A stretch of DNA of 64,000 nt, taken from NCBI GenBank assembly GCA_964403335.1, contig CAYOFI010000005.1, forward strand, positions 1 to 64,000, in the 5' to 3' direction. Under the pieces are notes generated by a model, which was given only the letters and a program-made list of their open reading frames with translations, did no database searches and was not told the DNA's origin. Position numbers and translations under genes: made by a program. The stretch comes from CAZYAK01 sp964403335 (GTDB taxonomy: Bacteria > Patescibacteriota > Gracilibacteria > Peribacterales > Peribacteraceae). This document shows, piece after piece, positions 8,696 to 17,424 of this stretch (the stretch's first letter is position 1; each line of letters opens with the position of its first letter).

Positions 8696-9016
8696 ATGCC
8701 CAAAGCAATCACCGACGCCGATTTTCAGAAAGATGTTTTGCAATCCGCGCTCCCCGTCGTCATCGATTTCTGGGCGCCGTGGTGCGGCCCCTGCAAAGCG
8801 ATGAACCCCATTCTGGAGCAACTCGCCGTCGAACTGGACGGCAAAGTCACGTTTGTGAAAATGAACGTGGACGAGAACAACGATGTCCCCCAGCAATTCA
8901 ACATCATGAGCATCCCCACGTTCATGGTCTTTAAGGGAGGTGAACCCGTGAAGACGATCATCGGATCCAAGGGCAAAGAAGATTTCCGCAAAGACATCGA
9001 ATCCGCGATCGTCTGA
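8696..9016 (+). CDS. trxA: thioredoxin
   Basis: Small dithiol-disulfide oxidoreductase of 106 residues, the standard size. The active site is WAPWCGPCKAMNPIL at residues ~26-40, with the CGPC redox pair. The buried Asp is present (VVIDFWAPWC) and the cis-Pro loop is MSIPTFMVFKGGE. No signal peptide, so cytoplasmic. Followed after 10 bp by a small membrane protein that is probably co-transcribed. Confidence 0.95.
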   Translation: MPKAITDADFQKDVLQSALPVVIDFWAPWCGPCKAMNPILEQLAVELDGKVTFVKMNVDENNDVPQQFNIMSIPTFMVFKGGEPVKTIIGSKGKEDFRKDIESAIV

Positions 9017-9026
9017 TCCTCTCCTT

Positions 9027-9284
9027 ATGCAGATCATCTTCGGATTGGCTGGCATCATCGGATCCTTCTTCCTGATGAAGTACCGCCAGCAGGCGGGCGA
9101 TATCATCGGCGAAGCGGAATGGATGAAAAAAATCGGCGGCGTCTACAACGTGATCATCATCGCATCTCTCATCATGTTTTTCTGGAGCTTGGCATACATG
9201 ACGGGGACGCTTGATTACTTGTTCTTGCCGATCCGCAGCGTGGTGCCCGGCTTGCAGCCGCAGGAACCTCAGCCTGTTTTTTGA
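9027..9284 (+). CDS. small two-helix membrane protein
   Basis: 85 residues with two hydrophobic segments: IIFGLAGIIGSFFLMKY at the N terminus and VIIIASLIMFFWSLAYM around residues 45-62. Ends in a Pro/Gln-rich tail. Widespread small proteins of this kind occur in Patescibacteria next to cell-envelope or redox genes, but I cannot assign a function. It follows trxA by 10 bp in the same direction, and its 3' end overlaps the convergent gene at 9269-9898 by 16 bp. Confidence 0.75.
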   Translation: MQIIFGLAGIIGSFFLMKYRQQAGDIIGEAEWMKKIGGVYNVIIIASLIMFFWSLAYMTGTLDYLFLPIRSVVPGLQPQEPQPVF

Positions 9285-9898
9285 GACGTCTTTTGCAACA
9301 GGTAATATGATGTATTTTCCCCCTGTTTAACAGTAACGAGCTCCCTGGGACACAATGAATTTTTAGTGACAGCAACAAGTGTCCTTAGAGCTCCAATAAG
9401 TTCCAGTAATGGGCTGCTTCTCTTTGCAAAAAGGCCATCCGCTCGAATTAAGGCATCCCTGATTTGAGTCATCGATACTTGTCCGCCTCCTGCAACTTTA
9501 CACAAATAGTTATATGCCATTCGCTCCACAGGATCGAGTGTGCGATCCAATTCAGGTGACATATCCGTTGGCCCGAGAAGGGATCCACCTTCATATTCCA
9601 CGCCCTTGATAAATACTTCGACACCTTGGTGTCTCAATTCTGCATTTATTGCTGCAATGCGATCATTAATCAGTCGAAGTGTGTCAAGACTCAACACACC
9701 TTTGCGCTGTAATTCCAAAGCATTACCAATAAGATCCAATATCTGCCGTTCTTCATTGCCGCTTTCAGATGCCATAAGGTCTGCGAAGATAGCTCGCTGG
9801 CTACAGTTTGCCAACATGAATCCCACTAAAATATGTGGAGTGTCGCGAGGGCATAACTCGATACACACGCCATCGCAGTCGATGGAGAAAAACGACAA
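9269..9898 (-). CDS. uncharacterised 209-residue protein
   Basis: Not recognised. No signal or membrane segment. The N-terminal half is partly beta with ALELQRKGVLSLDTLRLIND helices; the C-terminal half (VERMAYNYLCKVAGGGQVSM to LRTLVAVTKNSLCPRELVT) looks like a winged-helix domain with a terminal beta pair. A DNA-binding role is possible but not shown. Its 3' end overlaps the small membrane-protein gene by 16 bp, and it is divergent from the 95-residue gene at 9941. Confidence 0.7.
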   Translation of the reverse strand: MSFFSIDCDGVCIELCPRDTPHILVGFMLANCSQRAIFADLMASESGNEERQILDLIGNALELQRKGVLSLDTLRLINDRIAAINAELRHQGVEVFIKGVEYEGGSLLGPTDMSPELDRTLDPVERMAYNYLCKVAGGGQVSMTQIRDALIRADGLFAKRSSPLLELIGALRTLVAVTKNSLCPRELVTVKQGENTSYYLLQKTSQKTG

Positions 9899-9940
9899 AA
9901 ATTGCTATGATACGCACGAACATTTCACGCACACATCCAC

Positions 9941-10228
9941 ATGACTCCCGTCGTCGCCATTGACGAGCAGCAGGCTTCCCGCGAGCGCGGCGTGCACCGC
10001 ACGTTTTCCATGCTCCTGTGGCGCCGCAAAGCCAACGGCGAGTTCGCGGATATTCCCGCCGAGCGGCACGCGGAGTTCATTGAGGAATACGCCCGCGTCC
10101 TGACCCTGGACCGCATGGATATCGGCGACGACATCAAGCGGTCACAACGGCAGATGTTGCTGGAGGAGTTGGCGGAGAAATACCCTGCCCTGACGCAATT
10201 TTCTGAATTCGGGTTGAAACCCAGGTAG
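9941..10228 (+). CDS. uncharacterised 95-residue protein
   Basis: A small soluble acidic-basic helical protein; no family recognised. Motif-like stretches: RTFSMLLWRRKANGEFADIP and MLLEELAEKYPAL. A -10 box TATGAT lies at 9906-9911, giving a ~22-nt leader. Monocistronic: tRNA-Ala follows 108 bp downstream. The real-gene call rests on codon use and the divergent promoter. Confidence 0.65.
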   Translation: MTPVVAIDEQQASRERGVHRTFSMLLWRRKANGEFADIPAERHAEFIEEYARVLTLDRMDIGDDIKRSQRQMLLEELAEKYPALTQFSEFGLKPR

Positions 10229-10336
10229 CCCGCTGAATCCGACATGATCGTCATATAACGCTCATGTCGGCGTAGCGGAAAATGCTGTCATGCAAGGATT
10301 GCCGAAACAGATCAAATTCACTACTCTAAGCGGCGT

Positions 10337-10434
<98 letters not shown>

Positions 10435-10562
10435 CCCACCGTAGTCTCCTGGACTCCGGTTATTTTTCTATTTCCAAAGCCGCTGCGGCTACGGATGGCG
10501 GGCCACCAGGAGCGAAGGTGGGCTGCTACACTCATATCCTCCTGACTACGGCTGGCGAGCCA

Positions 10563-10832
10563 TCACATCCACCGTTCACCTAGCGGGCCTTCTGTAGGTT
10601 GGCTATTACTGGCAACGCACTGGTCCAAATCGGAATCAAATAATCCCAACTCCCGGATGTCGTTCTCCGTTAAACCCTGCGTACGCAATATTCGGATGAG
10701 TGCGGCATCGGAGGATTCGGGCACATCCGCACCCTTCTCTCTCGTCACCGGTCTCTGCGACATACAGACATCCACTGCAACGGTAGCGGTGATTTGAGTA
10801 TGCTTTGCTTCTGAATGAGGAATATTTATCAT
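10563..10832 (-). CDS. possible small protein, 89 residues
   Basis: Open frame without a recognisable domain: an N-terminal TVAVDVC-like strand, then AALIRILRTQGLTENDIREL, which looks like a helical pair. The N-terminal 40 residues are low in hydrophobic order. No clear promoter or Shine-Dalgarno sequence. It lies alone between tRNA-Ala's palindromes and purP2. The frame could be real or chance. Confidence 0.35.
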   Translation of the reverse strand: MINIPHSEAKHTQITATVAVDVCMSQRPVTREKGADVPESSDAALIRILRTQGLTENDIRELGLFDSDLDQCVASNSQPTEGPLGERWM

Positions 10833-10875
10833 GTTGTGATAGTCATAAAAAGTGAAGTGAATTGAACGTGCAACG

Positions 10876-12033
10876 TTACGTCACCACCTTCTCCACACAA
10901 TTCGCCTCCACGGCCATCCGCAATTCCATCCCGATGCGTTCGCCCACGCTCATGCTGTCGCCGTACAGATACGCAGAATAGGGCGTGGCGGCCGTGCCCG
11001 GTGAGCCGGGGATACGCAGTGAAACGTCGAAGATCACGATGTCCTCCTTCCCCTCCTCCGCCACCACCGCTCCCTGCAGCGCAAACGGCCCGATGATACC
11101 TTTGCCGGACGGGTCGAGTTTTTTGGGGAGCTTCTGCGTCGCCTTCACGAATTTCTCGCCCATCTCGAAGGCTTTTTCCAGGATAGATTCTTTGACGGTG
11201 ACGGCGATGTGGCCGGTTTCGATCATCTTGAGCGGAATCGACTTCGCCACCTGCTCCTGCTGCCACGAAGGAAGCCGAAGGAATCCATCGAGGTTCGTCT
11301 GGCGGCGAGTGTCAGTTCCGAGTAATTCGAGCTCACCAGTGAGCGGCGAGTAGAAGAAATTGAAGTTCACGGGCGCACCCACGATGAACTCTTCAATCGT
11401 CGCGTCTTTCCAATCCTTCCCGATCTTCCCCTGCTTCTCCAAATCCGCACCCAGCGATTCATAGGACTTGGCATCGGGAGCGAAGAAAAATGCGCGCTCG
11501 TACCCACGCTGCGGCTCACTCGCTTTGACCAAAACCGGACGGTCGATCTCTGATGCTTTTTTGTAGATCTTTGGGGTCCGAATTCCGGCATCTTTTAACA
11601 GGTCATACTGCGTGTACGGCTGGTTGCGTTCTTCAAGCTTGATTAACGTCCTCGATCCAAAGATTGGAACGGTGAATTCCTCTTCCACTCGCGCAAAATC
11701 TTTGAAGTAGACCCAGAAATATCTGTTGTGTACAAAAATTGTATTCAAATCACGCAATTTCTTGATGTGCTTGGGCAAAAGTACATTATCGAACTGATCG
11801 ACAATAATCGTCTCATCGATGCACCCTTTGCCATCACGGAACTTGAAATATTTGTCGTACGTTTTCTCTCGTCCTTTGCGCGCCACGGCGATCGTTTTGA
11901 ATCCCGTGAGCTTCGCCCCGCGTGCGACATCCAATGCGCTGTGTCCGCCCAAAACCCCGACCGTCAGGTTCGCAAGATCGTAGCCGTCGAGGAGAGTGGA
12001 GGCGTTCATCGGATTGATGAGAGTGTACATCAA
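10876..12033 (-). CDS. purP: PurP-like ATP-grasp protein, divergent paralogue
   Basis: Related to archaeal PurP, the ATP- and formate-dependent ligase that converts AICAR to FAICAR in purine synthesis. The 385-residue protein shows the PurP N-terminal pattern (VGVLGGHSALDVARGAKLTG) and the C-terminal blocks FIVGAPVNFNFFYSPLTGEL and LRIPGSPGTAATPYSAYLYG. The glycine-rich nucleotide loop seen in its neighbour is replaced by KASEPQRGYERAFFFAPD, so its substrate or activity may differ, as in archaea that carry two PurP paralogues. It lies downstream of the canonical copy on the same strand, 87 bp apart. Confidence 0.82.
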   Translation of the reverse strand: MMYTLINPMNASTLLDGYDLANLTVGVLGGHSALDVARGAKLTGFKTIAVARKGREKTYDKYFKFRDGKGCIDETIIVDQFDNVLLPKHIKKLRDLNTIFVHNRYFWVYFKDFARVEEEFTVPIFGSRTLIKLEERNQPYTQYDLLKDAGIRTPKIYKKASEIDRPVLVKASEPQRGYERAFFFAPDAKSYESLGADLEKQGKIGKDWKDATIEEFIVGAPVNFNFFYSPLTGELELLGTDTRRQTNLDGFLRLPSWQQEQVAKSIPLKMIETGHIAVTVKESILEKAFEMGEKFVKATQKLPKKLDPSGKGIIGPFALQGAVVAEEGKEDIVIFDVSLRIPGSPGTAATPYSAYLYGDSMSVGERIGMELRMAVEANCVEKVVT

Positions 12034-12037
12034 TATT

Positions 12038-12123
12038 CTTTTGCGAAGTTTCTGGTTTCTAGTTACTGGTTTTTGGTTCAGTCACCAAACTAGAAACCAA
12101 AAACTAATAACTAAAAACCTTTA
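12038..12123. repeat. word-hairpin between the two purP genes
   Basis: Repeats of a CTAGTTACTGG/GGTTTTTGG-type word run left to right and then return in inverted orientation. The element begins with the TAA stop of the upstream purP gene on the minus strand. Pairing is imperfect but extends over most of ~80 bp. Confidence 0.7.
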
Positions 12124-13176
12124 TCCAAGCACCTCCGCCAACCGTCCTCCCTCAATCGCCTGCTTGATATCGCGCGCAATTCTGCGGCCCGTGCTCATCG
12201 GCACATCGTATTTGAGGGCTGTGTACGGCGAACCTTCGATGTACGGGTTCGTGCCGGCGACGATGCGGGCACTGATTTCGAAGACGTAGATCTGCAGCTT
12301 GCGGGTGATGATCGTCTCCAGACAGAACGGCCCGAAGAGCCCTTTGCCTGCACCGAGTTTTTGGCTTTCTTGTACGACACGATCCCCCATCTCGAACAAA
12401 TCCGGCAGCAACGATTCGCGGATCACGAGCGGGAGGTTTCCCACAATCGTGTAACTGGTGTGAATGTTGGAGGCGAGCTGATCCTCCGCACGGATGCGGC
12501 CGATAGAGTCCGCGTTCGATTCGTAGCGCTTGTCCATGCCCATGATTTCCAATTCGCCCGTGATGGGTGAATAGAAGTAGTGGATGTAGATGGGCACGCC
12601 GACGATATATTCCTGGATCACGAAATCGTTGTCGTCCGGATACTTGCGGTTTTTGACTTCGTAGAACTGTTCGGGAGATTTCACCACGAAGTATCCGAAA
12701 CCTCCGCCTGCGCCGTGGAATTTCACGATCACCGGACGGTCGATGTCCTCAGGCTTTGCCAGCACATTGGGGAGGAGCAATTTGGATTTGAGGAGCCACT
12801 CGCGTTCCATCGTGCGGTTGGATTCCCATTCCAAAATCTCTTTCGTGCCGTAGTACATCACCGTCATGTCGTGCACGCGTTTGTGTCCGAGGTATGCCAC
12901 AAACGACCCATGCGGAATGATGATCGCATTGCGCTTTTTCAGCTCTTCTTCCAACTGCGGGTTCCACTCCGACCAGTCGTCGACCAAGATGATCTCGTCG
13001 GCGACGCCGTAACTTTTATACGGCCGCTCTTTCCCCTTCTTGCAGATCACCAAATTGCGCATGCCTTCGTCGCGCGCGCCTTTCAAAATCTGCAACGCCG
13101 AATGGCTGCCCATCGTCGCAATCACATAGTCCTGAGGATTCGTGGAAGCCGGCGCGGAGGGACGCGGGGAGGTCAT
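12121..13176 (-). CDS. purP: 5-formaminoimidazole-4-carboxamide ribonucleotide synthetase PurP (archaeal type)
   Basis: Ligates formate to AICAR using ATP, giving FAICAR; in archaea it replaces the PurH transformylase step. 351 residues, the usual length. Signatures: VIATMGSHSALQILKGARDE, IIPHGSFVAYLG, the ATP-grasp lysine strand and loop PVIVKFHGAGGGFGYFVV, FVIQEYIVGVPIYIHYFYSP, GLFGPFCLETIIT, and FEISARIVAGTNPYIEGSPY. First gene of a two-gene purP pair read on the minus strand. Presence in a bacterium points to transfer from archaea or to an old CPR trait; codon use is like the neighbours. Confidence 0.92.
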   Translation of the reverse strand: MTSPRPSAPASTNPQDYVIATMGSHSALQILKGARDEGMRNLVICKKGKERPYKSYGVADEIILVDDWSEWNPQLEEELKKRNAIIIPHGSFVAYLGHKRVHDMTVMYYGTKEILEWESNRTMEREWLLKSKLLLPNVLAKPEDIDRPVIVKFHGAGGGFGYFVVKSPEQFYEVKNRKYPDDNDFVIQEYIVGVPIYIHYFYSPITGELEIMGMDKRYESNADSIGRIRAEDQLASNIHTSYTIVGNLPLVIRESLLPDLFEMGDRVVQESQKLGAGKGLFGPFCLETIITRKLQIYVFEISARIVAGTNPYIEGSPYTALKYDVPMSTGRRIARDIKQAIEGGRLAEVLG

Positions 13177-13236
13177 GGTATTTCGGGAAATGTAACAGAA
13201 AGAGAAGCGGAGAGCAATGTAGGAATAGAAAACGAA

Positions 13237-13330
13237 AAGGAAATCGATGACTTCGAAGAAATCGAGGAAATCGAAGAATGGAAATACTCCTCGATTTCTT
13301 CGATTTCATTGATTTCCTCGATTTCTTTAA
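13237..13330. repeat. GAAATCGAG word-hairpin
   Basis: Left half repeats GAAATCGAG/GACTTCGAA units, the centre is GAATGGAAATACTC, and the right half repeats CTCGATTTC/TTCGATTTC. The minus-strand TAA stop of the gene at 13327 is the first codon of the element. Period 9 nt. Confidence 0.85.
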
Positions 13331-13899
13331 TACACCCGTCCCTGCTCCCCTTCCCTCACGCACGTGACATACCGCGCGGACCCGCTGATGAAGCGGCTCT
13401 TGCAGCGGTTATTCACCGGCTGCACGCTGGATGACGAAGATGCGGCTGCAGCAGCCTCTTCCGGACAATACTCCGCAACGATATCCTTAAAAACATTCGT
13501 CAGTGCCGTCTGCACTTGCTCGGTACGCAACACGCGCGGTGCATCTTTCTTGGCATCCCCGATCAAACGGCCAGCGATGTCCTTGGCAGATTCGCAGGCC
13601 GTGAAATCAGTCAGTGCCTTCGTCTCCGTGACGGTTTCCGTCTCGGTCACGGGATCGGTGATATCGCGGATGAGCGTCGGATACTCCTTCCGCACATCGG
13701 CGGGGGCCGGTTTTACGTTATGCGTATTGATGTAGCGCGGACTGGCATTCTCGATATTGCGGGGCACGCTGTAATACGCGGCCACTTCCATCACATCACC
13801 GCTCCACTGCACGCCGTTATTCAGCGAGAGAATTCCCGCTACGACCATCATGGCCATAACAATGCCACAAACGCCAACACTGACTTCGCGGTTTTTCAT
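13327..13899 (-). CDS. membrane-anchored protein of unknown function
   Basis: 190 residues from the preferred ATG at 13899. One N-terminal transmembrane helix (VGVCGIVMAMMVVAGILSL, ~residues 7-26) is followed by an extracytoplasmic part with Thr/Glu-rich DPVTETETVTETKALTD, an Ala-rich stretch AAAAASSSSSV and four cysteines in the last 90 residues, which could form disulfides. An ATG 12 codons upstream is possible, but it lies closer to the promoter TTGCTA-17-TATAAT. No homologue recognised. Confidence 0.7.
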   Translation of the reverse strand: MKNREVSVGVCGIVMAMMVVAGILSLNNGVQWSGDVMEVAAYYSVPRNIENASPRYINTHNVKPAPADVRKEYPTLIRDITDPVTETETVTETKALTDFTACESAKDIAGRLIGDAKKDAPRVLRTEQVQTALTNVFKDIVAEYCPEEAAAAASSSSSVQPVNNRCKSRFISGSARYVTCVREGEQGRVY

Positions 13900-13926
13900 A
13901 GATGTGTGTGTGAAAATGTTAACTAT

Positions 13927-13955
13927 ATTATACATTAAAACTGGACTTTTAGCAA
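13927..13955 (-). promoter_or_regulatory. promoter TTGCTA-17-TATAAT
   Basis: Minus-strand hexamers at 13955-13950 and 13932-13927 with 17-bp spacing, placed ~27 nt upstream of ATG 13899. Confidence 0.65.
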
Positions 13956-14029
13956 ATGGGCTATACAGATCAAAAAAGGACTCATATGGGCTTGCCAGCT
14001 ATAGCGTTTGGTCGTTGCTGTTTTAGCCC

Positions 14030-14119
14030 GGCTTCGCTTGCGAGCTACGCCGTGGCATCCGGCCTGAAATTTGTGGGAATGGCGAAATCGCGGCGTAGTC
14101 CGCCGAGGCGGACGAAGCC
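14030..14119. repeat. large imperfect inverted repeat beside tRNA-Cys
   Basis: Outer arms GGCTTCG/CGAAGCC, inner arms CTACGCCG/CGGCGTAG, and a nested palindrome GTCCGCCGAGGCGGAC at 14098-14113. The region 13960-14120 has no gene. Such GGCGGA-rich palindromes resemble REP elements. Confidence 0.6.
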
Positions 14120-14122
14120 GGA

Positions 14123-14197
14123 TGGAGGTGCCGGCGGGAATTGCACCCACGCATGGGGGTTTTGCAGACCCCTGCCTTACTGCTTGGCGACGGCACC
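14123..14197 (-). tRNA. tRNA-Cys (anticodon GCA)
   Basis: 75 nt on the minus strand: acceptor GGTGCCG/CGGCACC, D arm GCCAAGCAGTAAGGC, anticodon stem-loop GGGGTCTGCAAAACCCC with GCA, T arm GTGGGTGCAATTCCCGC, discriminator U and an encoded CCA at 14125-14123. The T loop TGCAATT lacks the usual TTCGAAT form but is seen in tRNA-Cys. Confidence 0.95.
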
Positions 14198-14219
14198 AGT
14201 AGACCAATTATACGATGAT

Positions 14220-14792
14220 TTAGGAGCTCTGACCACCGCTCTCCGGCTGCGTCAGGGTCGCGGATTGGAGGATCAAAAGAATCTCTTTCTCCAGAGCACT
14301 GGATGTCGAAACGGGCGTAAGGGCGGTGAACGTGAATCCTGCGCCGCCATGGACGGTGCTGACTTGGTAGAACTTGCGCTCGGGCTCTTCGGCGATGGGT
14401 TGCGCGGAGAAAATATGCATTTCCACGTCCGCATCATCAATCGTCAGTTTGCGGGAATCCACCAGCTTATAGCCCGGAAGTGTGGTGACAGAGCGGATGG
14501 AGGCCTTGCTGTAGGCATCGGGCGCCACGTCATCCGCGACAGCCTCGCGTGTGACGAGCACGGTCGGGAACTGGCCGGAGACGGACTCTTCGGCTTGGAA
14601 CGCCGCGACGACTTCCTCCCCGACTCCGCGCTGACTGAGCGTTTCACGGTCCACCACGCTCCATCCCGCCGGCAAGCATGTGCCCACCGCGCCCCCCCAA
14701 TACTGACCCTGGCATTCGGCAACGGAAGCGCCTCCGCCGCAGGCAGAAAGCAGAAGAGGAACGACGAGAAGGGCAAGAAAACGACGGTGCAT
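14220..14792 (-). CDS. predicted lipoprotein, unknown function
   Basis: 190 residues. Signal peptide MHRRFLALLVVPLLLSACGG with lipobox LLSAC, so the mature protein would begin at the lipidated Cys at residue 18. The mature part has two more Cys soon after (ECQGQYWGGAVGTCLPAGW) and a mixed beta fold (LPGYKLVDSRKLTID, VHGGAGFTFTALTP). The start was set by the signal peptide; a longer frame reaching 14903 would place ~37 unlikely residues before it. Possibly a stress/PsbP-like surface domain, but not assigned. Divergent from the large surface-protein gene. Confidence 0.75.
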   Translation of the reverse strand: MHRRFLALLVVPLLLSACGGGASVAECQGQYWGGAVGTCLPAGWSVVDRETLSQRGVGEEVVAAFQAEESVSGQFPTVLVTREAVADDVAPDAYSKASIRSVTTLPGYKLVDSRKLTIDDADVEMHIFSAQPIAEEPERKFYQVSTVHGGAGFTFTALTPVSTSSALEKEILLILQSATLTQPESGGQSS

Positions 14793-14902
14793 CGCGGCGA
14801 GCATACATGGGTACGGAGGAAACGACAGTCCGATGCGGAATTCTGAGGGCGAAAAAATATGGACAAATCCTGGGTTTACAGTGGAACGGATGAACAAGTG
14901 CA

Positions 14903-14931
14903 TTGAGTAAAACCGTGTTTTTTGGTAGAAT
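14903..14931 (+). promoter_or_regulatory. promoter TTGAGT-17-TAGAAT of the surface-protein gene
   Basis: TTGAGT at 14903-14908 and TAGAAT at 14926-14931, 17 bp apart; the ATG at 14942 is 10 nt downstream. This sets the start and rules out the longer frame beginning at 14903. Confidence 0.7.
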
Positions 14932-14941
14932 AGAGAGATTT

Positions 14942-17362
14942 ATGCACACAAAACCCCTCAGTATTACCGTCGCGCTCAGCCTGCTGCTCTCGCTGGTTCC
15001 CACCCCGGCTTTTGCGGGGGGACGATTGACCGTGCAAGACAGCATTGCGGGATTGGAGTTGCAGGCGGAGCTGACGGGATTTGCCGGGAATGCCTCGGTA
15101 GTGGTGGCGGTCCAGACCCCCTCGGAAGACGTGTCCCTCCCTGCCCGCACAAATGCGGACGGTGACGCCATCGTGACGATTCCTGCGACGCTGACGGAAA
15201 TGGCCGGCGACTACACGGCCTTCATCAAACAGAACGGAAACCGCGTGACGCCCGATGTGCCCTTCATTGTGCTACCCGGACGCGTGTCTGCAGCAGACTC
15301 ATTCCTTGATACTGATAAGACGACTCTGCGTGCCGATGGCAAAGACAGTGCCACGGTAACCGTGACGATAACCGACCAGTACGGCAATCCTCTAACGGGC
15401 CGTCCCGTAGAGTTGATCTCCAACCGCGCGGGCGACCGCATCACGGCGCTCGACGATGAGACGGATGACACCGGCGCGCAACGCTTCACCGTCACGACGA
15501 CCAAAGCGGGAAATTTCGATCTCTCCGCGACGGATATTTTAAGCGACCAAACTCTGTCACAAGTATTGAGTCTGACAGCGGGTTCGTCTCTGGGCACGGG
15601 CGGCCCCATCCAACGCAGCGTACTCACCGCCCAAGCTTCCGGGTCGGACAACACGGATACCGGCGATGACGACGGCGCCGTATCGTTTGAGATCACCCTC
15701 ACGCCCGATACCGCCATGGTGGGACAGGAATTGGACCTGCGCGTGACGGCATTGCGCGAAGACGGTTCCAAGGCGCAAGGCTACACGCGCCAACCATCCA
15801 TTTGGGCACCCGAAGACCCGGATGCCATCGTGCCGGGCTTTGGCACATTGATTTTCCGCAAGGCCGAAAACGGCGACAAGAAATGTCTGCAATGTGTGAC
15901 GTTCACCGTTCCCGGACCGCAGACGCTTGTGGTGGAAGACACGCTCGCCGACGGCACGGTCATCCGCGGCGAAGTGCAGATCGATATCGACATGTCCCCG
16001 GATTACGAAGCCACACATAAAATCCAGATCCTTTCACACCGCGATGGCGGGAAGATCGCCAGCAATAACATCGTGCTGGAAGGCATCGGTCCCGCGCTCG
16101 CCAACTTGCTGATCACGGGCGGGGAAGACGACGTGCAGACCGAGACGGACGACAAAGGAATGTTTTCGGTCGCCCTCACGCTCGACCCCGACTCCAGCGA
16201 ATACACCATCCGCGTCCGCGCGATCGACCAGAACAACACCAGCCACGCAGGCCCGTCCGAGTACGACTCCGGCAACTTGCACCTGATGCGCGATAACTCG
16301 GGACCGGATCTTTCGTATCAATTCGATCCAAGTGAGCCGAGCGAAAGTCAGGATGTCCAACTGACCGTGCAATCGGAACCGAACCTGAAAAGCGTCACGC
16401 TCAAGATCGGTGACGAGACGAAGACCCTGTCCGAAAACGCCGACCAGAAAGGAACGTACAGCGTGTTTTTTGAAGCCCCCGCCGCGGGTGATCACCAGCT
16501 CCCGATCATCGCGCTCGATGAAGCCGGCAACACCACGGAAGTCCGTGCCTCGGTCCACATCAACCCCCGCAAACTCCCCAAAGTGCAAAACGTCCACGCC
16601 GAACCGGGACCGACCGGCATGCGCTTGAGTTGGGATCCCCTCACGGATACGGGCGTGGAGTCGTATATGGTCTTTGTGGGAACCGATGACTCGGTATCTC
16701 AGACGACGCTGGAAACCACAGGAGCCGTCACGGACGCAAACGTGATGGGATTGGATGCGGGCACGGAATATTTCTTCGCCGTCGCAGGCATGCTCAGCGG
16801 CACCGAAGGCGAACGCAGCGACGTGATCTCCGCACACTTCGGCCCACAGGTGGAGATGACGCCGGGCGTCGGCACCATCACCCTGACCATCGAAGACCGC
16901 GGCACCACTCCCCTCGTCAGTTATCTGCTGGAATTCTCCGCGGATGACGGCGTCTACACCAATCAGGTGGAATTCAAAGCGACGGAACCGGGCACCGATG
17001 GCGTCCGCCGCGTGCAGTACGTCCTGCACGACTTGTTGGACGCCACGACGTACAGCATCCGCCTTACACCGCGCGCCACGACCACGGAACTCTTGGCCGC
17101 ACAGTCCATCACCCGCAGCGTGAAGACCCTGAATGCCAACGGATTCGTCGCCTCCGACGACACCGGTCCGTCCCCGTTTGACGGCGCCCCCAGCGACGAC
17201 TTGCACAGCGGCGCACCGAACGTCCCGGGCAGCGGTGTGCCAATGATCGCCATCGCTCTCCTCGCACTTATCAGCGGCGCCATCTTCTTCCTCCGTCGCC
17301 GCAATAACCAAAAAGCCACGCAAGCGTTCTTGCAACAGATGCAGTCCCGTTATAATCGATAA
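14942..17362 (+). CDS. surface protein with Ig-like (invasin type) and fibronectin-III domains, C-terminal anchor
   Basis: 806 residues. Signal peptide MHTKPLSITVALSLLLSLVP...AFA (1-25). Ig-like strands follow; ~residues 115-210 resemble a bacterial Ig group 1 domain (DGKDSATVTVTITDQYGNPL, TGAQRFTVTTTKAGNFDLSA). Further beta domains span ~250-540; ~545-630 is a fibronectin type III domain (VQNVHAEPGPTGMRLSWDPL, DAGTEYFFAVAGM), with a second FN3-like unit after it. The C terminus has a single transmembrane helix (VPMIAIALLALISGAIFF) followed by RRRNN, a cell-surface anchor without an LPXTG motif. Likely an adhesin or stalk-type structural protein. Followed by the PfkB kinase gene. Confidence 0.85.
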   Translation: MHTKPLSITVALSLLLSLVPTPAFAGGRLTVQDSIAGLELQAELTGFAGNASVVVAVQTPSEDVSLPARTNADGDAIVTIPATLTEMAGDYTAFIKQNGNRVTPDVPFIVLPGRVSAADSFLDTDKTTLRADGKDSATVTVTITDQYGNPLTGRPVELISNRAGDRITALDDETDDTGAQRFTVTTTKAGNFDLSATDILSDQTLSQVLSLTAGSSLGTGGPIQRSVLTAQASGSDNTDTGDDDGAVSFEITLTPDTAMVGQELDLRVTALREDGSKAQGYTRQPSIWAPEDPDAIVPGFGTLIFRKAENGDKKCLQCVTFTVPGPQTLVVEDTLADGTVIRGEVQIDIDMSPDYEATHKIQILSHRDGGKIASNNIVLEGIGPALANLLITGGEDDVQTETDDKGMFSVALTLDPDSSEYTIRVRAIDQNNTSHAGPSEYDSGNLHLMRDNSGPDLSYQFDPSEPSESQDVQLTVQSEPNLKSVTLKIGDETKTLSENADQKGTYSVFFEAPAAGDHQLPIIALDEAGNTTEVRASVHINPRKLPKVQNVHAEPGPTGMRLSWDPLTDTGVESYMVFVGTDDSVSQTTLETTGAVTDANVMGLDAGTEYFFAVAGMLSGTEGERSDVISAHFGPQVEMTPGVGTITLTIEDRGTTPLVSYLLEFSADDGVYTNQVEFKATEPGTDGVRRVQYVLHDLLDATTYSIRLTPRATTTELLAAQSITRSVKTLNANGFVASDDTGPSPFDGAPSDDLHSGAPNVPGSGVPMIAIALLALISGAIFFLRRRNNQKATQAFLQQMQSRYNR

Positions 17363-17375
17363 AAAGATCTTCCTC

Positions 17376-17412
17376 TACTCCTCTCCCGCGCACGGGAGAG
17401 GCCGGGTGAGGG
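17376..17412. repeat. GGGAGAGG-type palindrome upstream of the sugar kinase gene
   Basis: CCTCTCCCG, loop, CGGGAGAGG, then CCGGGTGAGGG. This is the widespread REP-like CTCTCCC...GGGAGAG motif; related copies are at 20505-20610 (intergenic) and in the aroD/E gene (58253-58318). Confidence 0.7.
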
Positions 17413-17424
17413 CCCTTCGATACT

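Noticed and set aside
13956..14846. 296-codon open frame on the plus strand over tRNA-Cys and the lipoprotein gene
   Set aside because: Reads through a tRNA gene and opposite a lipoprotein with a clear lipobox.
16034..17335. 433-codon open frame antisense to the surface-protein gene
   Set aside because: Shadow of a clear gene with signal peptide, FN3 domain and promoter on the other strand.
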